In this document: in pieces, positions 8,901 through 18,921 of the stretch
Layout: each line of letters begins with the position of its first letter
How positions within the stretch are numbered: the stretch's first letter is position 1
NCBI RefSeq assembly: GCF_945862485.1
Contig: NZ_CAMAYF010000003.1
Location: 86,503-150,502 of the forward strand
Reading direction: 5' to 3'
DNA: 64,000 bases
Origin: Sphingorhabdus sp. EL138
Lineage (GTDB): Bacteria; Pseudomonadota; Alphaproteobacteria; Sphingomonadales; Sphingomonadaceae
Notes under the pieces: generated by a model
Databases searched by the model: none
Told to the model about the DNA's origin: nothing
Seen by the model: the letters and a program-made list of their open reading frames with translations, nothing else
Translations under genes and position numbers: made by a program

Positions 8901-9824
8901 ATGCCAGCGGTAAAGGCCGCCAACCCGCGCGATGTTTTCGCCGCAGAGGACTGGCGCGCGATCACCACCTTGTCACGTTGGCGTGGCATTTGGCTTGTTC
9001 TGCATGCTTGGATATTTGTCGCACTCGCGGCCTTTGGCGGCGCGGCGGCATGGGACTATCATTGGCTTGCAGGGCTGTTGGTGACGCCATTGGCGCTGGC
9101 GATATTGGGCGGGCGGCAATTGGGGCTTTCGATCCTGATGCATGATGGCGCGCATGGTTTGCTGCACCCTGACCGCAGTACCAACAACTGGCTGGGCCAA
9201 TGGCCGACGGGCGCAGCGACGGGTAGCGATTTGTTCGCCTATCGCACCTATCATTTGACGCATCATAAATATACGCAGCAGCCCGAAGACCCCGATTTGT
9301 CCTTGTCCGCGCCCTTCCCCACCGGCCGCGATAGCCTGCGCCGCAAGTGCATCCGCGACCTGACGGGGCAAACATTTTACAAGCAACGCCGCGCACAATT
9401 TGCGGTTGCTCTGCGCGGGACCAGCACCACCGCGCGCACCGTAGGTCGGTTCTTGGTCTTGCAAGCTATATTGCTGACGATATCTTTGCTCGTCTGGGGC
9501 TGGACGCCATTCCTGCTGTGGCTCGCGGCACTTGCCACAAGTTTTCAATTATTCCTGCGCATCCGCAACATCGCCGAACATGCCTGCACACCCACGGGCA
9601 GCGGTGATCCGTTCACACATGCGCGGACGACTTATGCGGGCCTTATCGCGCGCGCGACGGTCGCGCCTTATTGGGTCAATTATCATAGCGAGCATCATCT
9701 GTTCATGGGCGTGCCTTGCTATCATCTGGCAAAAACCCATCGCTTGCTTGGAGCTGGCGGCCATCATCCAAAGATGACTTTATCGCCCCATTATCGCGAC
9801 GTTTTGGCGCAGGTGGTCACTTAA
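8901..9824 (+). CDS. Membrane fatty acid desaturase
   Basis: The 307-residue integral membrane protein carries the three His boxes of the desaturase/hydroxylase family: HDGAH, HLTHHKYTQ and, near the C-terminus, HSEHHLFMGVP. Several hydrophobic stretches separate them. Such enzymes use a di-iron centre and O2 to introduce a double bond into membrane lipid acyl chains, or act on related lipids such as carotenoids. The 3' end overlaps the convergent DUF1003 gene by 8 bases. Confidence 0.9.
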   Translation: MPAVKAANPRDVFAAEDWRAITTLSRWRGIWLVLHAWIFVALAAFGGAAAWDYHWLAGLLVTPLALAILGGRQLGLSILMHDGAHGLLHPDRSTNNWLGQWPTGAATGSDLFAYRTYHLTHHKYTQQPEDPDLSLSAPFPTGRDSLRRKCIRDLTGQTFYKQRRAQFAVALRGTSTTARTVGRFLVLQAILLTISLLVWGWTPFLLWLAALATSFQLFLRIRNIAEHACTPTGSGDPFTHARTTYAGLIARATVAPYWVNYHSEHHLFMGVPCYHLAKTHRLLGAGGHHPKMTLSPHYRDVLAQVVT

Positions 9825-10338
9825 CGGAGGATGCGCCGGCATTTTCGCGCTTGATGATTTCCAGAAGCGCATCGATTTTTGCATGCAAGCGCATGATTTC
9901 CAGTTCGGCCCGCAAATTCACTTCATAATCATGCGCGGCGGCAATACGATCTTTGGCCGACTGGCGATTTTGGCTCATCATGATGATGGGCGCCTGAATC
10001 GCGGCAACGGTTGACAGCATAAGGTTCAGAAAAATGAACGGATAAGGGTCAAAGGCTTTGCCCAATTTGCCCAATATCTCTGTGTTCAAAAGCATCCAGC
10101 CAAGCAACACAGCGGCAAAGACCATGATGAATTTCCATGATCCACCTACCGCCGCAACCTTGTCCGACAGGCGCTCACCAAAGGTCGCCTGTTCATCGAC
10201 AATATCGCCGACATCACGGCTGGTAAGCTGCACATGGTGAATATGGTGCAGTATCTTGGCCTCTTCGACCTCCAACTGGTCCAGCGACTTTCCCAGGAGA
10301 TCAATCGCCAGCTTCTCGACGGACGGCAGTTCTTTCAT
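9817..10338 (-). CDS. DUF1003 membrane protein
   Basis: The 173-residue protein has two transmembrane helices (about residues 66-88 and 101-120 in the WKFIMVFAAVLLGWMLLN and FIFLNLMLSTVAAIQAP region) followed by MMSQNRQSAKDR and a charged coiled-coil-like tail, the layout of DUF1003 proteins. The start at 10338 is chosen because the mRNA shows AGGAG eight bases before this ATG; an in-frame ATG 24 bases upstream lacks such a site. Function is unknown; the family is often annotated as cyclic-nucleotide-associated without proof. Confidence 0.85.
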   Translation of the reverse strand: MKELPSVEKLAIDLLGKSLDQLEVEEAKILHHIHHVQLTSRDVGDIVDEQATFGERLSDKVAAVGGSWKFIMVFAAVLLGWMLLNTEILGKLGKAFDPYPFIFLNLMLSTVAAIQAPIIMMSQNRQSAKDRIAAAHDYEVNLRAELEIMRLHAKIDALLEIIKRENAGASSVK

Positions 10339-10382
10339 GATAACACTCCTGCAATGTTCCAACCGGACGGCCCTCGCCTTGG

Positions 10383-11948
10383 CTATGCAAGCGCCTCCGC
10401 AATCAGCTGGCGGCTGTTGGCCAAGCCATATAACGCGATGAAGCTGCCCATGCGTGGCCCGGCGCTTGAACCCAAAAGCGTCTCGTACAAGGCCTTGAAC
10501 CAGTCGCGCAGATTTTCAAATCCGCCCTCTTTGCCGATTTCGTAAACGATGTTCTGAATATCCTCAGCGCTGGCATCAGCAGGCAATCCCGCCAACCGCG
10601 CATCCAGCGTTTGCAAGGCGGCAATTTCAACACCTTCAGGCTTACGCTTTTGCAAGGTCGGTGCGACAAAATCGCGGTTATAGGCCAAGGCAATCGGGAT
10701 AAGCTCAGCCAGCTCCGGCGCGTTTTCGGGCGAGACATTATCGGCATAATTACCAAGATAAGCCCAAACCTGCGCCTCTGTCGCGCCTGCCCCCATCACG
10801 CCAACAAGGTTCAGCAACAGGCCGAAGGTCACGGGCGGCTGCCCGCTGGGCACTTGGCCATTGTGGACATGGTGTACAGGGTTGCCCAGCCGCTTTTCAA
10901 TCGGCTGGTCATGCCATTGCGCGCGGAACTGAAAATATTCGTCCACGGCCTTTGGCACCACGCCCAAATGCAGTTGCTTGGCGCTTTTGGGTTCGCGGAA
11001 GGCGTAAAAAGCTACGCTATTTTCGGTGCCATATTTCAACCAATCCTCCAGCGCGAGGCCGTTGCCCTTGGACTTGGAAATCTTCTCGCCTTTTTCGTCG
11101 AGGAACATTTCGTAAATCAGGCTTTCAGGCGGACGTCCGCCGAGCACGCGCGCGATTTTGCCCGATTGCACGCCGCTGTCGGTCAAATCCTTGCCATACA
11201 TTTCATAATCAACGCCCAACGCGACCCAGCGCATTGCCCAGTCGACCTTCCATTGCAGCTTTGACTTGCCGCCCAAGACCGATTGCGTGACCATGTCGCC
11301 ATCGTCCTCGAACCGGACAAGCCCCGCCTCGGCATCGACAACTTCAACGGGCACTTGCAGCACGACACCGCTCTTTTCGCTGATCGGCAATATCGGCGAA
11401 TAGGTCGCGGCGCGCTCCTTGCGCAACGTCGGCAGCATGATGTCCAATATGCCCTGATAATATCGCAGCACATTTTTCAACGCATCGTCAAACGCGCCGC
11501 TTTCATATTGCGACGCGGATGAGATGAATTCATATTCAAAGCCGAACTGATCCAGAAAATCGCGCAGCATCGCATTGTTATGCGCGGCAAAGCTGTCGAA
11601 CTTTTCAAACGGATCAGGGATGCGCGACAAAGGCTTGCCCAAATGTTCGGCGAGCATCTTTTGGTTCGGCACATTGTCCGGCACCTTGCGCAGGCCATCC
11701 ATATCGTCCGAAAATTCGATGAGCCGCGACGGCGCGTCGGACAATGTCCGGAAGGCATTACGCACCATAGTTGTGCGCAGCACTTCGTTAAAGGTGCCGA
11801 TATGCGGCAAGCCCGATGGGCCATAGCCACATTCAAAGATAATCGCCTGACCATCGGCCTTGCCATTGGGATAGCGTTTCAGCAAACGCCGCGCCTCTTC
11901 ATAAGGCCAGGCTTTTGATGCCAATGCTATGTCGCGAAGGTCAGTCAC
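10383..11948 (-). CDS. lysS: Lysine--tRNA ligase, class I
   Basis: This is the class I (archaeal-type) lysyl-tRNA synthetase, not the class II enzyme of E. coli. The HIGH-type motif GLPHIGTFNE lies at residues 46-55 and the KMSKS-type motif is KISKSKGN. The GTG at 11948 gives 521 residues (starting VTDLRDIALASKAWPY), typical of the family; the frame stays open further upstream into the divergent helicase gene but that part is not LysRS-like. Class I LysRS is known from archaea, spirochetes and many alphaproteobacteria. The divergent helicase starts only 37 bases away. Confidence 0.95.
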   Translation of the reverse strand: MTDLRDIALASKAWPYEEARRLLKRYPNGKADGQAIIFECGYGPSGLPHIGTFNEVLRTTMVRNAFRTLSDAPSRLIEFSDDMDGLRKVPDNVPNQKMLAEHLGKPLSRIPDPFEKFDSFAAHNNAMLRDFLDQFGFEYEFISSASQYESGAFDDALKNVLRYYQGILDIMLPTLRKERAATYSPILPISEKSGVVLQVPVEVVDAEAGLVRFEDDGDMVTQSVLGGKSKLQWKVDWAMRWVALGVDYEMYGKDLTDSGVQSGKIARVLGGRPPESLIYEMFLDEKGEKISKSKGNGLALEDWLKYGTENSVAFYAFREPKSAKQLHLGVVPKAVDEYFQFRAQWHDQPIEKRLGNPVHHVHNGQVPSGQPPVTFGLLLNLVGVMGAGATEAQVWAYLGNYADNVSPENAPELAELIPIALAYNRDFVAPTLQKRKPEGVEIAALQTLDARLAGLPADASAEDIQNIVYEIGKEGGFENLRDWFKALYETLLGSSAGPRMGSFIALYGLANSRQLIAEALA

Positions 11949-11985
11949 GTGTTGCTCTTTCGTTCCAAATAGCCCAACTGGGCTG

Positions 11986-14721
11986 ATGGAAACTCCACTA
12001 GCCTTTCCTGCGCTCCATGCAAGCCATGCCGGTATTTGGATGAGCAACAGCGACGGACAGGTGCAAACTATAAGCAAGGGCGAAGCGGCAGGCCGCGCGG
12101 CAGAAACGCCTATGGTCATGCTCAATGCGCCTTTGGTCGCACAAAGGCTTGGCTATCCTGATTTGTCGGGGCTGGACCTTCTGGAACTATATGCCTTTGT
12201 CTACCCCGCGCGCTTTGCCGTGCCGACGCCCAAGGGATTGGCAAAGACGCTGGGCCTGCCTGCGCCAGTCACCGATCAAGAGGTTCCGCTGTTCTTACTG
12301 CGCGCCGCGCATTATTTGCTGTCGGTGCTGCGCGCCGCGGATTGGGCCGAACGTGAGGGCGCTTGGGATTCGGCACAAGCGTTGATGCGGCTGCGTTGGC
12401 CATGGGCCAATCTGGTGTTGGCTGCACTCAAAAAGCCCGAGCGGCCCGAACGCTGGTTGTTCAGCCGCCTGCCCGAATGGGAGGAAGCCCCACCGCGCAC
12501 CCCGCCCCGCGTCGTGACATTGCAGGCCGATGCCGTGCAAGACCGCTTGGCATCTCTCGTCGGCGGCTCTGCAGAAACGCGGCAGGGTCAGCGCGATTTT
12601 GCCCAAGCGGCGGCCAATATTTTCGCGCCACGCAAAGGCAAGGGCGAACCGCATATGGTGTTGGCCGAAGCGGGCACGGGTATTGGCAAGACGCTGGGCT
12701 ATTTGGCTCCGGCCAGCCTGTGGGCCACCGCCGCCGATGGCACCGTGTGGATTTCCACCTTTACCAAGGCGCTGCAACGGCAATTGGTGCGCGAGGCAAA
12801 GCGCTTGTATCCCGACCATGAAACCTTCAAGTCCAAGGTTGTGGTGCGCAAGGGGCGCGAAAATTATCTGTGCTTGCTCAATTTGGAAGATGCCTTGCAA
12901 GGCGGATTTGCCGGACGCGCAGCGATCCTTGCGCATCTGGTCGCACGCTGGGCGGCTTATTCGCATGATGGCGATATGATCGGCGGCGACTTGCCCGGTT
13001 GGTTGCCGACCTTGTTCCGCCGCAATGGCTCCAATGCTTTAACCGACCGGCGCGGCGAATGCATTTATGCCGGATGCCCGCATTATAAAAAATGCTTCAT
13101 TGAACGCGCCGCACGTTCATCGGTGCAGGCCGAAATCGTCATCGCCAATCACGCGTTGATGATGGTCAATGCTGCGCGCGGGCGGGACGAACAAAATCGG
13201 CCAAGCCGTATCATTTTTGACGAAGGCCATCATCTGTTTGATGCCGCAGATTCGATGTTTGCCGCCGCGCTGACGGGCCAAGAAACGATTGAGCTGCGCC
13301 GCTGGGTCATTGGCCCCGAAGGCAAGGCGCGTGGGCGGCGGCGCGGGCTTTCGGCGCGACTTGCTGATGTTGCCTCTTATGACGAAGAGGGCGGCCTTGC
13401 TATTGAAATGGCGCGCGTCGCCGCCGAAGCTTTGCCCGGCGACGGGTGGCTTGCGCGCTTGGCCGAAGGCACGCCATCGGGACCAATCGAGCATTTGCTC
13501 GCCGCGATCCGAGCGATGGTATTTGCGCGCGACGAAACCAACGCGACCGAAAGCGGCTATGGTCTGGAGACCGAGCTTGCCGATCCTGACCCGCAAGTCA
13601 TTGACGCCGCCGCCGACGCCGCAACCGCGCTGGAGGCGCTGGCAAGGCCGCTGACGATATTGGGGCAACGGTTGGAGGCGATGATAGCCGACCCGCCCGA
13701 TTGGCTCGATGGCAGCGCCCGTGCGCGCGTTGAGGGCGCAACCGCAAGCTTGAGCTGGCGCATCGACACATTACGCGCATGGATATCGATGTTGGCGCGC
13801 GCCGTCGGCCCCATTGACCCTGAATATGTTGATTGGTTGGCGATTGAGCGGTTTGAAGGCCGCGAAATGGACATTGGCATGCACCGCCGCTGGCTCGACC
13901 CGATGAAGCCCGTGGCAGAAATCGTGCTGAAACCCAGCCATGGCGTGCTCGCCACCTCGGCCACTTTGCGCAGCGGTGGCGACTGGCAAAATGCCGAAGC
14001 GCGGACAGGGGCCAGCCATCTGGATAAGCCCGCGACGCATTTTTCGGCAAGCAGCCCGTTTGATTATAGCACGCAGGCCGAAGTGTTGATCGTTACGGAT
14101 ATTAAAAAGGGCGATGCTGCCGCCTTGGCGGGCGCTTATGCCGCGTTGATTACCGCATCGGGCGGCGGCGTGCTGGGCCTGTTCACCGCGATACGGCGGT
14201 TGCGATCGACATATGCGCGCATCGCCGACCGCTTGGCGCGCGATGGCCTGCCTTTATATGCGCAACATGTGGACCCCATTGATACCGGAACATTGGTCGA
14301 CATCTTCCGCGATGACCCGCATGCAAGCTTGCTGGGTACCGACGCATTGCGTGACGGGGTGGATGTGCCGGGCCATTCGTTGCGGCTGGTTGTCATGGAG
14401 CAAATTCCGTGGCCCCGCCCTGACATATTGCACCGCGCGCGGCGTTTGAAACAGGGCGGCATGGACTATGATGATCGCATCATCCGCGCCAAAATGGCAC
14501 AGGCCTTTGGCCGCCTGATCCGGAGCGCCGGCGACAAGGGCCATTTTGTGCTCTTGTCATCGGCGGTGCCCAGCCGGCTCTTGTCGGCATTTCCGCCCGG
14601 CACCCCCATTCGCCGCGTGACGCTGGAGGAGGCCGTGCATTCCATAAAATCAGGTCTTTCGTCTGACACAAATTTGCGGCAGGACACGTCAGACACGTTG
14701 GAAGAGAGCAACCCGATTTGA
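11986..14721 (+). CDS. DinG/XPD-type ATP-dependent DNA helicase
   Basis: The predicted 911-residue helicase has a non-helicase N-terminal domain (about 1-150), Walker A GTGIGKT with Lys235, four cysteines expected to hold a 4Fe-4S cluster (NYLCLLN and CIYAGCPHYKKC), the DEGHH Walker B box, and a C-terminal motif VI region (MAQAFGRLIRSAGDKG). This is the XPD/DinG layout: 5'-3' unwinding of damaged or structured DNA. The ATG at 11986 is chosen because PALHASHAGIW just after it resembles the start of related proteins; ATGs at 12040 and 12112 are alternatives. The stop overlaps the next gene by 4 bases. Confidence 0.9.
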   Translation: METPLAFPALHASHAGIWMSNSDGQVQTISKGEAAGRAAETPMVMLNAPLVAQRLGYPDLSGLDLLELYAFVYPARFAVPTPKGLAKTLGLPAPVTDQEVPLFLLRAAHYLLSVLRAADWAEREGAWDSAQALMRLRWPWANLVLAALKKPERPERWLFSRLPEWEEAPPRTPPRVVTLQADAVQDRLASLVGGSAETRQGQRDFAQAAANIFAPRKGKGEPHMVLAEAGTGIGKTLGYLAPASLWATAADGTVWISTFTKALQRQLVREAKRLYPDHETFKSKVVVRKGRENYLCLLNLEDALQGGFAGRAAILAHLVARWAAYSHDGDMIGGDLPGWLPTLFRRNGSNALTDRRGECIYAGCPHYKKCFIERAARSSVQAEIVIANHALMMVNAARGRDEQNRPSRIIFDEGHHLFDAADSMFAAALTGQETIELRRWVIGPEGKARGRRRGLSARLADVASYDEEGGLAIEMARVAAEALPGDGWLARLAEGTPSGPIEHLLAAIRAMVFARDETNATESGYGLETELADPDPQVIDAAADAATALEALARPLTILGQRLEAMIADPPDWLDGSARARVEGATASLSWRIDTLRAWISMLARAVGPIDPEYVDWLAIERFEGREMDIGMHRRWLDPMKPVAEIVLKPSHGVLATSATLRSGGDWQNAEARTGASHLDKPATHFSASSPFDYSTQAEVLIVTDIKKGDAAALAGAYAALITASGGGVLGLFTAIRRLRSTYARIADRLARDGLPLYAQHVDPIDTGTLVDIFRDDPHASLLGTDALRDGVDVPGHSLRLVVMEQIPWPRPDILHRARRLKQGGMDYDDRIIRAKMAQAFGRLIRSAGDKGHFVLLSSAVPSRLLSAFPPGTPIRRVTLEEAVHSIKSGLSSDTNLRQDTSDTLEESNPI

Positions 14722-15263
14722 CCTTTACCCTTACCTTGTTCCGCCATGCCAAATCGAGCTGGGATGACACGGTCCCGCGCGACTTTGACCGTCCGCTCAA
14801 TAAACGCGGTGAAAAGGCAGCGGTTACCATGGGCGTCTGGGTCAAACGCAACGGATTGGCCTTTGACCATGTGGTCGCGAGCCCCGCCGTGCGCGTGATC
14901 GAAACCATCGACCAATTTGTGAAGGGCACAGGCGGACGCATGGACCCCAATTGGGACCGCCGGATTTACCTGGCGTCGTCTGCGACGTTGATGGATGTGC
15001 TGCGCGATCAGGCGGATGAGCATAAAAATCTGTTGATGGTCGGGCATAATCCGGGGCTAGAAGATCTGGTATTCGACATCTGCCCAGACGATGGCAGTTC
15101 GCCCTTACGCGATTTGGTGTGGGAGAAATATCCCACAGCCGGCATTGCGCGGATGGAGCTGAACATCACGCGCTGGGCCGAACTGGATCGCAAATGTGGG
15201 CAACTCACCCACTTCATACGGCCCCGCGATCTCGACCCCGAACTCGGGCCCGAAGACGAATGA
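14718..15263 (+). CDS. SixA-like histidine phosphatase
   Basis: The 181-residue protein is a histidine-phosphatase (phosphoglycerate-mutase fold) enzyme with the catalytic RHAKSSW motif at residues 9-15 and a second His in VGHNPGLEDL. SixA in E. coli dephosphorylates phosphohistidine in signalling or PTS proteins. It starts with TTG in the sequence ATTTGACC, so the helicase stop TGA lies inside the start; translation is probably coupled. Its own stop overlaps the next ATG by 4 bases. A ptsP gene lies 15 kb away, but any link is speculative. Confidence 0.85.
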   Translation: MTFTLTLFRHAKSSWDDTVPRDFDRPLNKRGEKAAVTMGVWVKRNGLAFDHVVASPAVRVIETIDQFVKGTGGRMDPNWDRRIYLASSATLMDVLRDQADEHKNLLMVGHNPGLEDLVFDICPDDGSSPLRDLVWEKYPTAGIARMELNITRWAELDRKCGQLTHFIRPRDLDPELGPEDE

Positions 15264-15781
15264 CCCCTATTATCTGGCGCTCCGCCAATGCGGATGATGC
15301 CGAAGCGCTTGCTTATCTGGGTGCGGCCACTTTCATGGCAACCTTCGCCTTTGACCATCCCGGCAAGCCATTGATTGCGCATCTAGGGCAAGAACATAGC
15401 GCCGAATATTACGCCGCGGCGCTCCGCGATCCGGCTACCGATATCTTGATTGGTGAAACACCGCTGGGCGCGCCTGTCGGCTATGCCATGATCACGCCGC
15501 CATCACATCCTACGTTGCAGCAAGAGGGCGACATCGAACTGAAACGCATCTATTTGCTGGGGCCATGGCAGGGCGTTGGTAACGGCAAAGACCTGTTAAA
15601 TTTGGTGTTCGCAGTGGTCGATCAGCGCAGGGCAAAACGCTTGCTTCTGTCCGTCTACGAAAAAAATGTGCGCGCCTTGGGTTTTTACGAACGGGCCGGC
15701 TTTGCGGCCATTGGCGAAGCGGTCTTCATGGTCGGCCCAGTGCCATTTCGCGATTTGGTCTACGCCTCGAATATAGGTTAG
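15260..15781 (+). CDS. GNAT-family N-acetyltransferase
   Basis: The 173-residue protein has the GNAT acetyl-CoA fold: the core strand IELKRIYLLGPWQGVGNGKDL (motif A, residues about 93-113) and the motif B helix NVRALGFYERAGF. It starts at an ATG overlapping the phosphatase stop (ATGA), which fits a three-gene coupled unit helicase-phosphatase-acetyltransferase. The substrate is unknown. It ends 12 bases before the convergent merR gene. Confidence 0.87.
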   Translation: MTPIIWRSANADDAEALAYLGAATFMATFAFDHPGKPLIAHLGQEHSAEYYAAALRDPATDILIGETPLGAPVGYAMITPPSHPTLQQEGDIELKRIYLLGPWQGVGNGKDLLNLVFAVVDQRRAKRLLLSVYEKNVRALGFYERAGFAAIGEAVFMVGPVPFRDLVYASNIG

Positions 15782-15793
15782 ACCGTTAACTGA

Positions 15794-16183
15794 TCAGGCG
15801 GCGGCCAAAGCGGTCGCGAGCCGGTCACGCACCGCCTGCAAAGCCCCAAAGTCGAACGTAGCAAAGGATGATTGGATCGGCGCAGGCGCTGGTGCTGGTG
15901 CTAGTGCTGGCGCAGCCGCCTTCTGCTGCACATCCTGTGCCCCGCCTTCCGTCAGGAAACGCCGCGCGCCCTTCACGGTATAGCCTTCTGTATATAATAA
16001 GCGATGGATAGTGTGCAGCAGGGCAACATCATCGGGTCGATACAAACGCCGACCACCCGCACGCGTCAGCGGCCGCAACATGGGGAACTGTTCTTCCCAA
16101 TAACGCAATATGTGCGTCCGAACGCCCAACGCCTCCGCCATTTCACCAATATTACGGAAAGCGTCAGCCGATTTTTCGCGCAT
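15794..16183 (-). CDS. MerR-family transcriptional regulator
   Basis: The 129-residue protein has the N-terminal MerR winged helix ([37 protein letters not shown]). After about residue 80 it has only an Ala/Pro-rich linker ([11 protein letters not shown]) and a short tail, with no obvious metal or drug-binding domain. It starts 5 bases after ihfA and ends the rpmF-plsX-fabH-ihfA-merR block, a conserved alphaproteobacterial order. Its target is unknown. Confidence 0.9.
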   Translation of the reverse strand: MREKSADAFRNIGEMAEALGVRTHILRYWEEQFPMLRPLTRAGGRRLYRPDDVALLHTIHRLLYTEGYTVKGARRFLTEGGAQDVQQKAAAPALAPAPAPAPIQSSFATFDFGALQAVRDRLATALAAA

Positions 16184-16188
16184 AGAAG

Positions 16189-16479
16189 TTATTTTACCTT
16201 TTGACGCATGCCTTGGCTTGCACGGAATGTAAGAACCCGGCGTGGCGTAATCGGCACTTCAACGCCCGTTTTCGGGTTGCGCCCAATACGCTCCGCTTTG
16301 TCCCGAAGTACGAAGGTGCCAAAACCGGAAATTTTAACATTGTCGCCATTCAGTAAAGCACTGGTCATATGACCAAGGATCGATTCAACCATCGCCGCAG
16401 CGTCTGCGCGCGACAAACCGATTTGACGGTTAAGCATCTCGGCCAAATCGGCGCGCGTTAATGTTCCTGCTTCTGCCAT
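16189..16479 (-). CDS. ihfA: Integration host factor subunit alpha
   Basis: The 96-residue DNA-bending protein of the HU/IHF family starts with [19 protein letters not shown] and carries the DNA-contacting arm [23 protein letters not shown] alpha pairs with IHF beta (not in this window) to bend DNA in replication, recombination and transcription. Position between fabH and merR is typical. An AT-rich promoter region with a TACAAT/ATTGTA dyad lies upstream. Confidence 0.95.
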   Translation of the reverse strand: MAEAGTLTRADLAEMLNRQIGLSRADAAAMVESILGHMTSALLNGDNVKISGFGTFVLRDKAERIGRNPKTGVEVPITPRRVLTFRASQGMRQKVK

Positions 16480-16521
16480 ATTCGTCTCCGGGTCTTAACT
16501 TATATTGTCAGAATAATGTCA

Positions 16522-16543
16522 TACAATAGAATTTCAAATTGTA
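16522..16543. promoter_or_regulatory. AT-rich dyad in the fabH-ihfA intergenic region
   Basis: The 86-base gap between fabH and ihfA is strikingly AT-rich compared with its surroundings. TACAAT (16522-16527) and ATTGTA (16538-16543) form a 6-bp inverted repeat with a 10-base spacer. It probably contains the ihfA promoter and may be an autoregulatory site, but no clear -35/-10 pair could be fixed. Confidence 0.4.
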
Positions 16544-16565
16544 AAATAGTGATTTTATCTGAAAC

Positions 16566-17534
16566 CTACATCCGTATGATGGATGCGCCCCAAGTAAATC
16601 CGCCACCCATTGCCTCCAAAACGACAATGTCCCCTGCTCTGATCCGGCCATCGCGCACTGCGACATCTAAGGCCAAAGGAACCGACGCTGCCGATGTATT
16701 GGCGTGCTGGTCAACGGTGAGGACAACTTTGCTCGGATCAAGCCCCAGCTTCTTCGCTGTCGCCTCGATTATCCGGGCATTTGCCTGATGCGGAACAACC
16801 CAGTCGACGTCGGCTGGCGTCAATTCTGTCGCGGCAAGCACCTCATGCAATACGCTGGTCAAATTGGTCACGGCATGGCGGAATACTTCGCGCCCCTTCA
16901 TCCGCAATTTGCCGACAGTCCCGGTCGTGGATGGGCCACCATCAACATATAATAATTCATTATGTTGGCCATCGGCATGCAATTTCGTCGCGAGCGCACC
17001 GCACGTTCCAACTTCGCCCGACAGGACAATCGCGCCAGCGCCGTCACCAAACAACACGCATGTCGTGCGATCTTCCCAGTCCAATATGCGGCTAAATGTT
17101 TCGGCCCCGATGACTAATGCATTATAGGCGGACCCGGCCCGGATCATGCTTTCCGCAACGGAAAAGGCATAGAGGAAGCCCGAGCAAACCGCCGCCACAT
17201 CAAAGGCAACACCGCCATTGCAGCCAAGCGCATGTTGCACGATGGTAGCCGAAGCAGGGAATGTCTGGTCGGGCGTTGCGGTCGCCAAAATGATGAGATC
17301 AATGTCACGCGCCGACATGCCAGCCGCGTCGAGCGCCTTGCGCGATGCTTCGATCGCCAGGCTGGATGTTGTTTCATCGGGCTCGGCAATATGGCGGAAC
17401 TTAATACCCGTCCGCTCGGTAATCCATTCGTCGGTCGTATCGACTTTGCTAGCCAGTTCCGCGTTCGACACGCGGCTGCGTGGAAGCGCCGACCCAGTGC
17501 CCTTGATAACGGCGCGAAGAGCGACTTGCGTCAT
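16566..17534 (-). CDS. fabH: 3-oxoacyl-ACP synthase III
   Basis: FabH condenses acetyl-CoA (or another acyl-CoA) with malonyl-ACP to start fatty acid synthesis. The 322-residue protein has the full Cys-His-Asn triad: Cys117 in [10 protein letters not shown], His in [10 protein letters not shown] and Asn in HANTSAAS. It overlaps plsX by 4 bases, so translation is coupled, and is followed by the ihfA region. Length and motifs match the family. Confidence 0.97.
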   Translation of the reverse strand: MTQVALRAVIKGTGSALPRSRVSNAELASKVDTTDEWITERTGIKFRHIAEPDETTSSLAIEASRKALDAAGMSARDIDLIILATATPDQTFPASATIVQHALGCNGGVAFDVAAVCSGFLYAFSVAESMIRAGSAYNALVIGAETFSRILDWEDRTTCVLFGDGAGAIVLSGEVGTCGALATKLHADGQHNELLYVDGGPSTTGTVGKLRMKGREVFRHAVTNLTSVLHEVLAATELTPADVDWVVPHQANARIIEATAKKLGLDPSKVVLTVDQHANTSAASVPLALDVAVRDGRIRAGDIVVLEAMGGGFTWGASIIRM

Positions 17535-18556
17535 TCGGCCTGTATCCGCGCCAAATCTTGGGTGATGCGCGCTGTAATGTCTTCTTCGACCAATCGCGCC
17601 GCAACCTCGACCGCATTGGCCACGCCCTTGATATTGGCGCTGCCGTGGCTTTTGACGACCACGCCATTCAGTCCCATGAACACCGCGCCATTATGGTTAT
17701 TGGGATCAAGATGGTGCCGCAGCAATTCGGTCGCGGGACGCGATACCAGAAAACCGAATTTCGAACGGATGGAGCTGGTGAAGGCCCGGCGCAAAAGGTC
17801 GGTTACGAAACGGGCCGTGCCTTCAATAGATTTCAAAGCGATGTTGCCGGTAAAGCCATCGCAGACCACGACATCACATTCGCCACGGTTGATCTTGTCA
17901 GCTTCCACAAAGCCCTGAAAATCCATATGCAGGCCGGTGGCATCGCGCAAATGCTGCGCCGCGTCGCGCAGTTGCTCCGTGCCTTTCATTTCCTCGGTAC
18001 CGATATTCAACAAGCGGACACGCGGGCGGTCAAAGCCGAAAATGATACGCGAATAGGCCGCACCCATGACGGCAAACTGGACAAGGTTCTTCGCCTCACA
18101 CTCGGTGTTGGCACCGAGATCAAGCATCACCACATCGGTGTCTTCTAATGTCGGCAGCAAAGCAGACAAAGCTGGCCGGTCAATGCCGGGCATCGTGCGT
18201 AAGGCAAGTTTGGCAGTAGCCATTAATGCGCCGGTGTTTCCTGCGCTGACGGCGGCGCTGGCATGGCCAGACTTTAAGGCGTTAATAGCCATGCCCATCG
18301 AACTGGTCTTGGCCTTGCGTAACGCTGCGCTGACCTTGTCATCCGCGGTGACGACAACGTCGCTATGCAGGATTTCGGATGCTGCGCGCAAATTGGGGTG
18401 TTTATCGAGCGCAGATTTAATCTGCGGTTCGTCACCTACCAATAGAAATTGGAAGCTTTCATGCCGGTGCCGTGCCAAAGCCGCGCCTGCGATCATCACA
18501 GGGACGCCTTCGTCACCGCCCATCGCGTCAATGGCGATACGCGGTTTCATCGACAC
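17531..18556 (-). CDS. plsX: Phosphate acyltransferase
   Basis: PlsX converts acyl-ACP to acyl-phosphate, the donor for glycerol-3-phosphate acylation by PlsY. The protein has the expected N-terminal [26 protein letters not shown] and [18 protein letters not shown] blocks and is 341 residues long. The GTG at 18556 is preferred because AAGGAG lies 8 bases upstream; the ATG two codons later would be too far from it. It follows rpmF, as in most bacteria. Confidence 0.97.
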   Translation of the reverse strand: MSMKPRIAIDAMGGDEGVPVMIAGAALARHRHESFQFLLVGDEPQIKSALDKHPNLRAASEILHSDVVVTADDKVSAALRKAKTSSMGMAINALKSGHASAAVSAGNTGALMATAKLALRTMPGIDRPALSALLPTLEDTDVVMLDLGANTECEAKNLVQFAVMGAAYSRIIFGFDRPRVRLLNIGTEEMKGTEQLRDAAQHLRDATGLHMDFQGFVEADKINRGECDVVVCDGFTGNIALKSIEGTARFVTDLLRRAFTSSIRSKFGFLVSRPATELLRHHLDPNNHNGAVFMGLNGVVVKSHGSANIKGVANAVEVAARLVEEDITARITQDLARIQAE

Positions 18557-18578
18557 CAGCTATTCTCCTTGTACAGGA

Positions 18579-18755
18579 TTAGGCGACTGCCACCACTTCG
18601 CGACCATTATAATGGCCACAGGCATCGCACAAATGATGTGGACGCTTCAGTTCGCCACAATTAGCGCATTCTTGGTACGCAGCAACCTTAAGCGAATCAT
18701 GGCTGCGACGCATGCCGCGCTTCGAAGGGGATGTTTTTCTTTTGGGGACAGCCAT
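18579..18755 (-). CDS. rpmF: 50S ribosomal protein L32
   Basis: This 58-codon gene encodes L32: [20 protein letters not shown] at the N-terminus and a CxxC...CxxC zinc-ribbon-like pair ([19 protein letters not shown]). It lies 22 bases upstream of plsX and is the first gene of the rpmF-plsX-fabH unit. The basic N-terminal tail and four Cys residues are typical for the bacterial protein. Confidence 0.97.
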   Translation of the reverse strand: MAVPKRKTSPSKRGMRRSHDSLKVAAYQECANCGELKRPHHLCDACGHYNGREVVAVA

Positions 18756-18921
18756 CTCGGCACCTGTTCCATTTCAAAATCAATAAGGTCTAAGGCATGT
18801 TTAGGCGAAAGAGATGGTCGTGGCAAGCAATCGCCAGAATCAGCCGCATTCGTCCGCACATGTCTGTGTGAGCGGCGCGCTATACTTGTTTTTCGGTGCT
18901 TTGCAAGCCGAGAGATAGCCG

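Noticed and set aside
11949-12125. Long N-terminal extension of LysRS across the divergent gene
   Set aside because: The extension overlaps the helicase N-terminus on the other strand and is not LysRS-like; GTG 11948 gives the usual family start.
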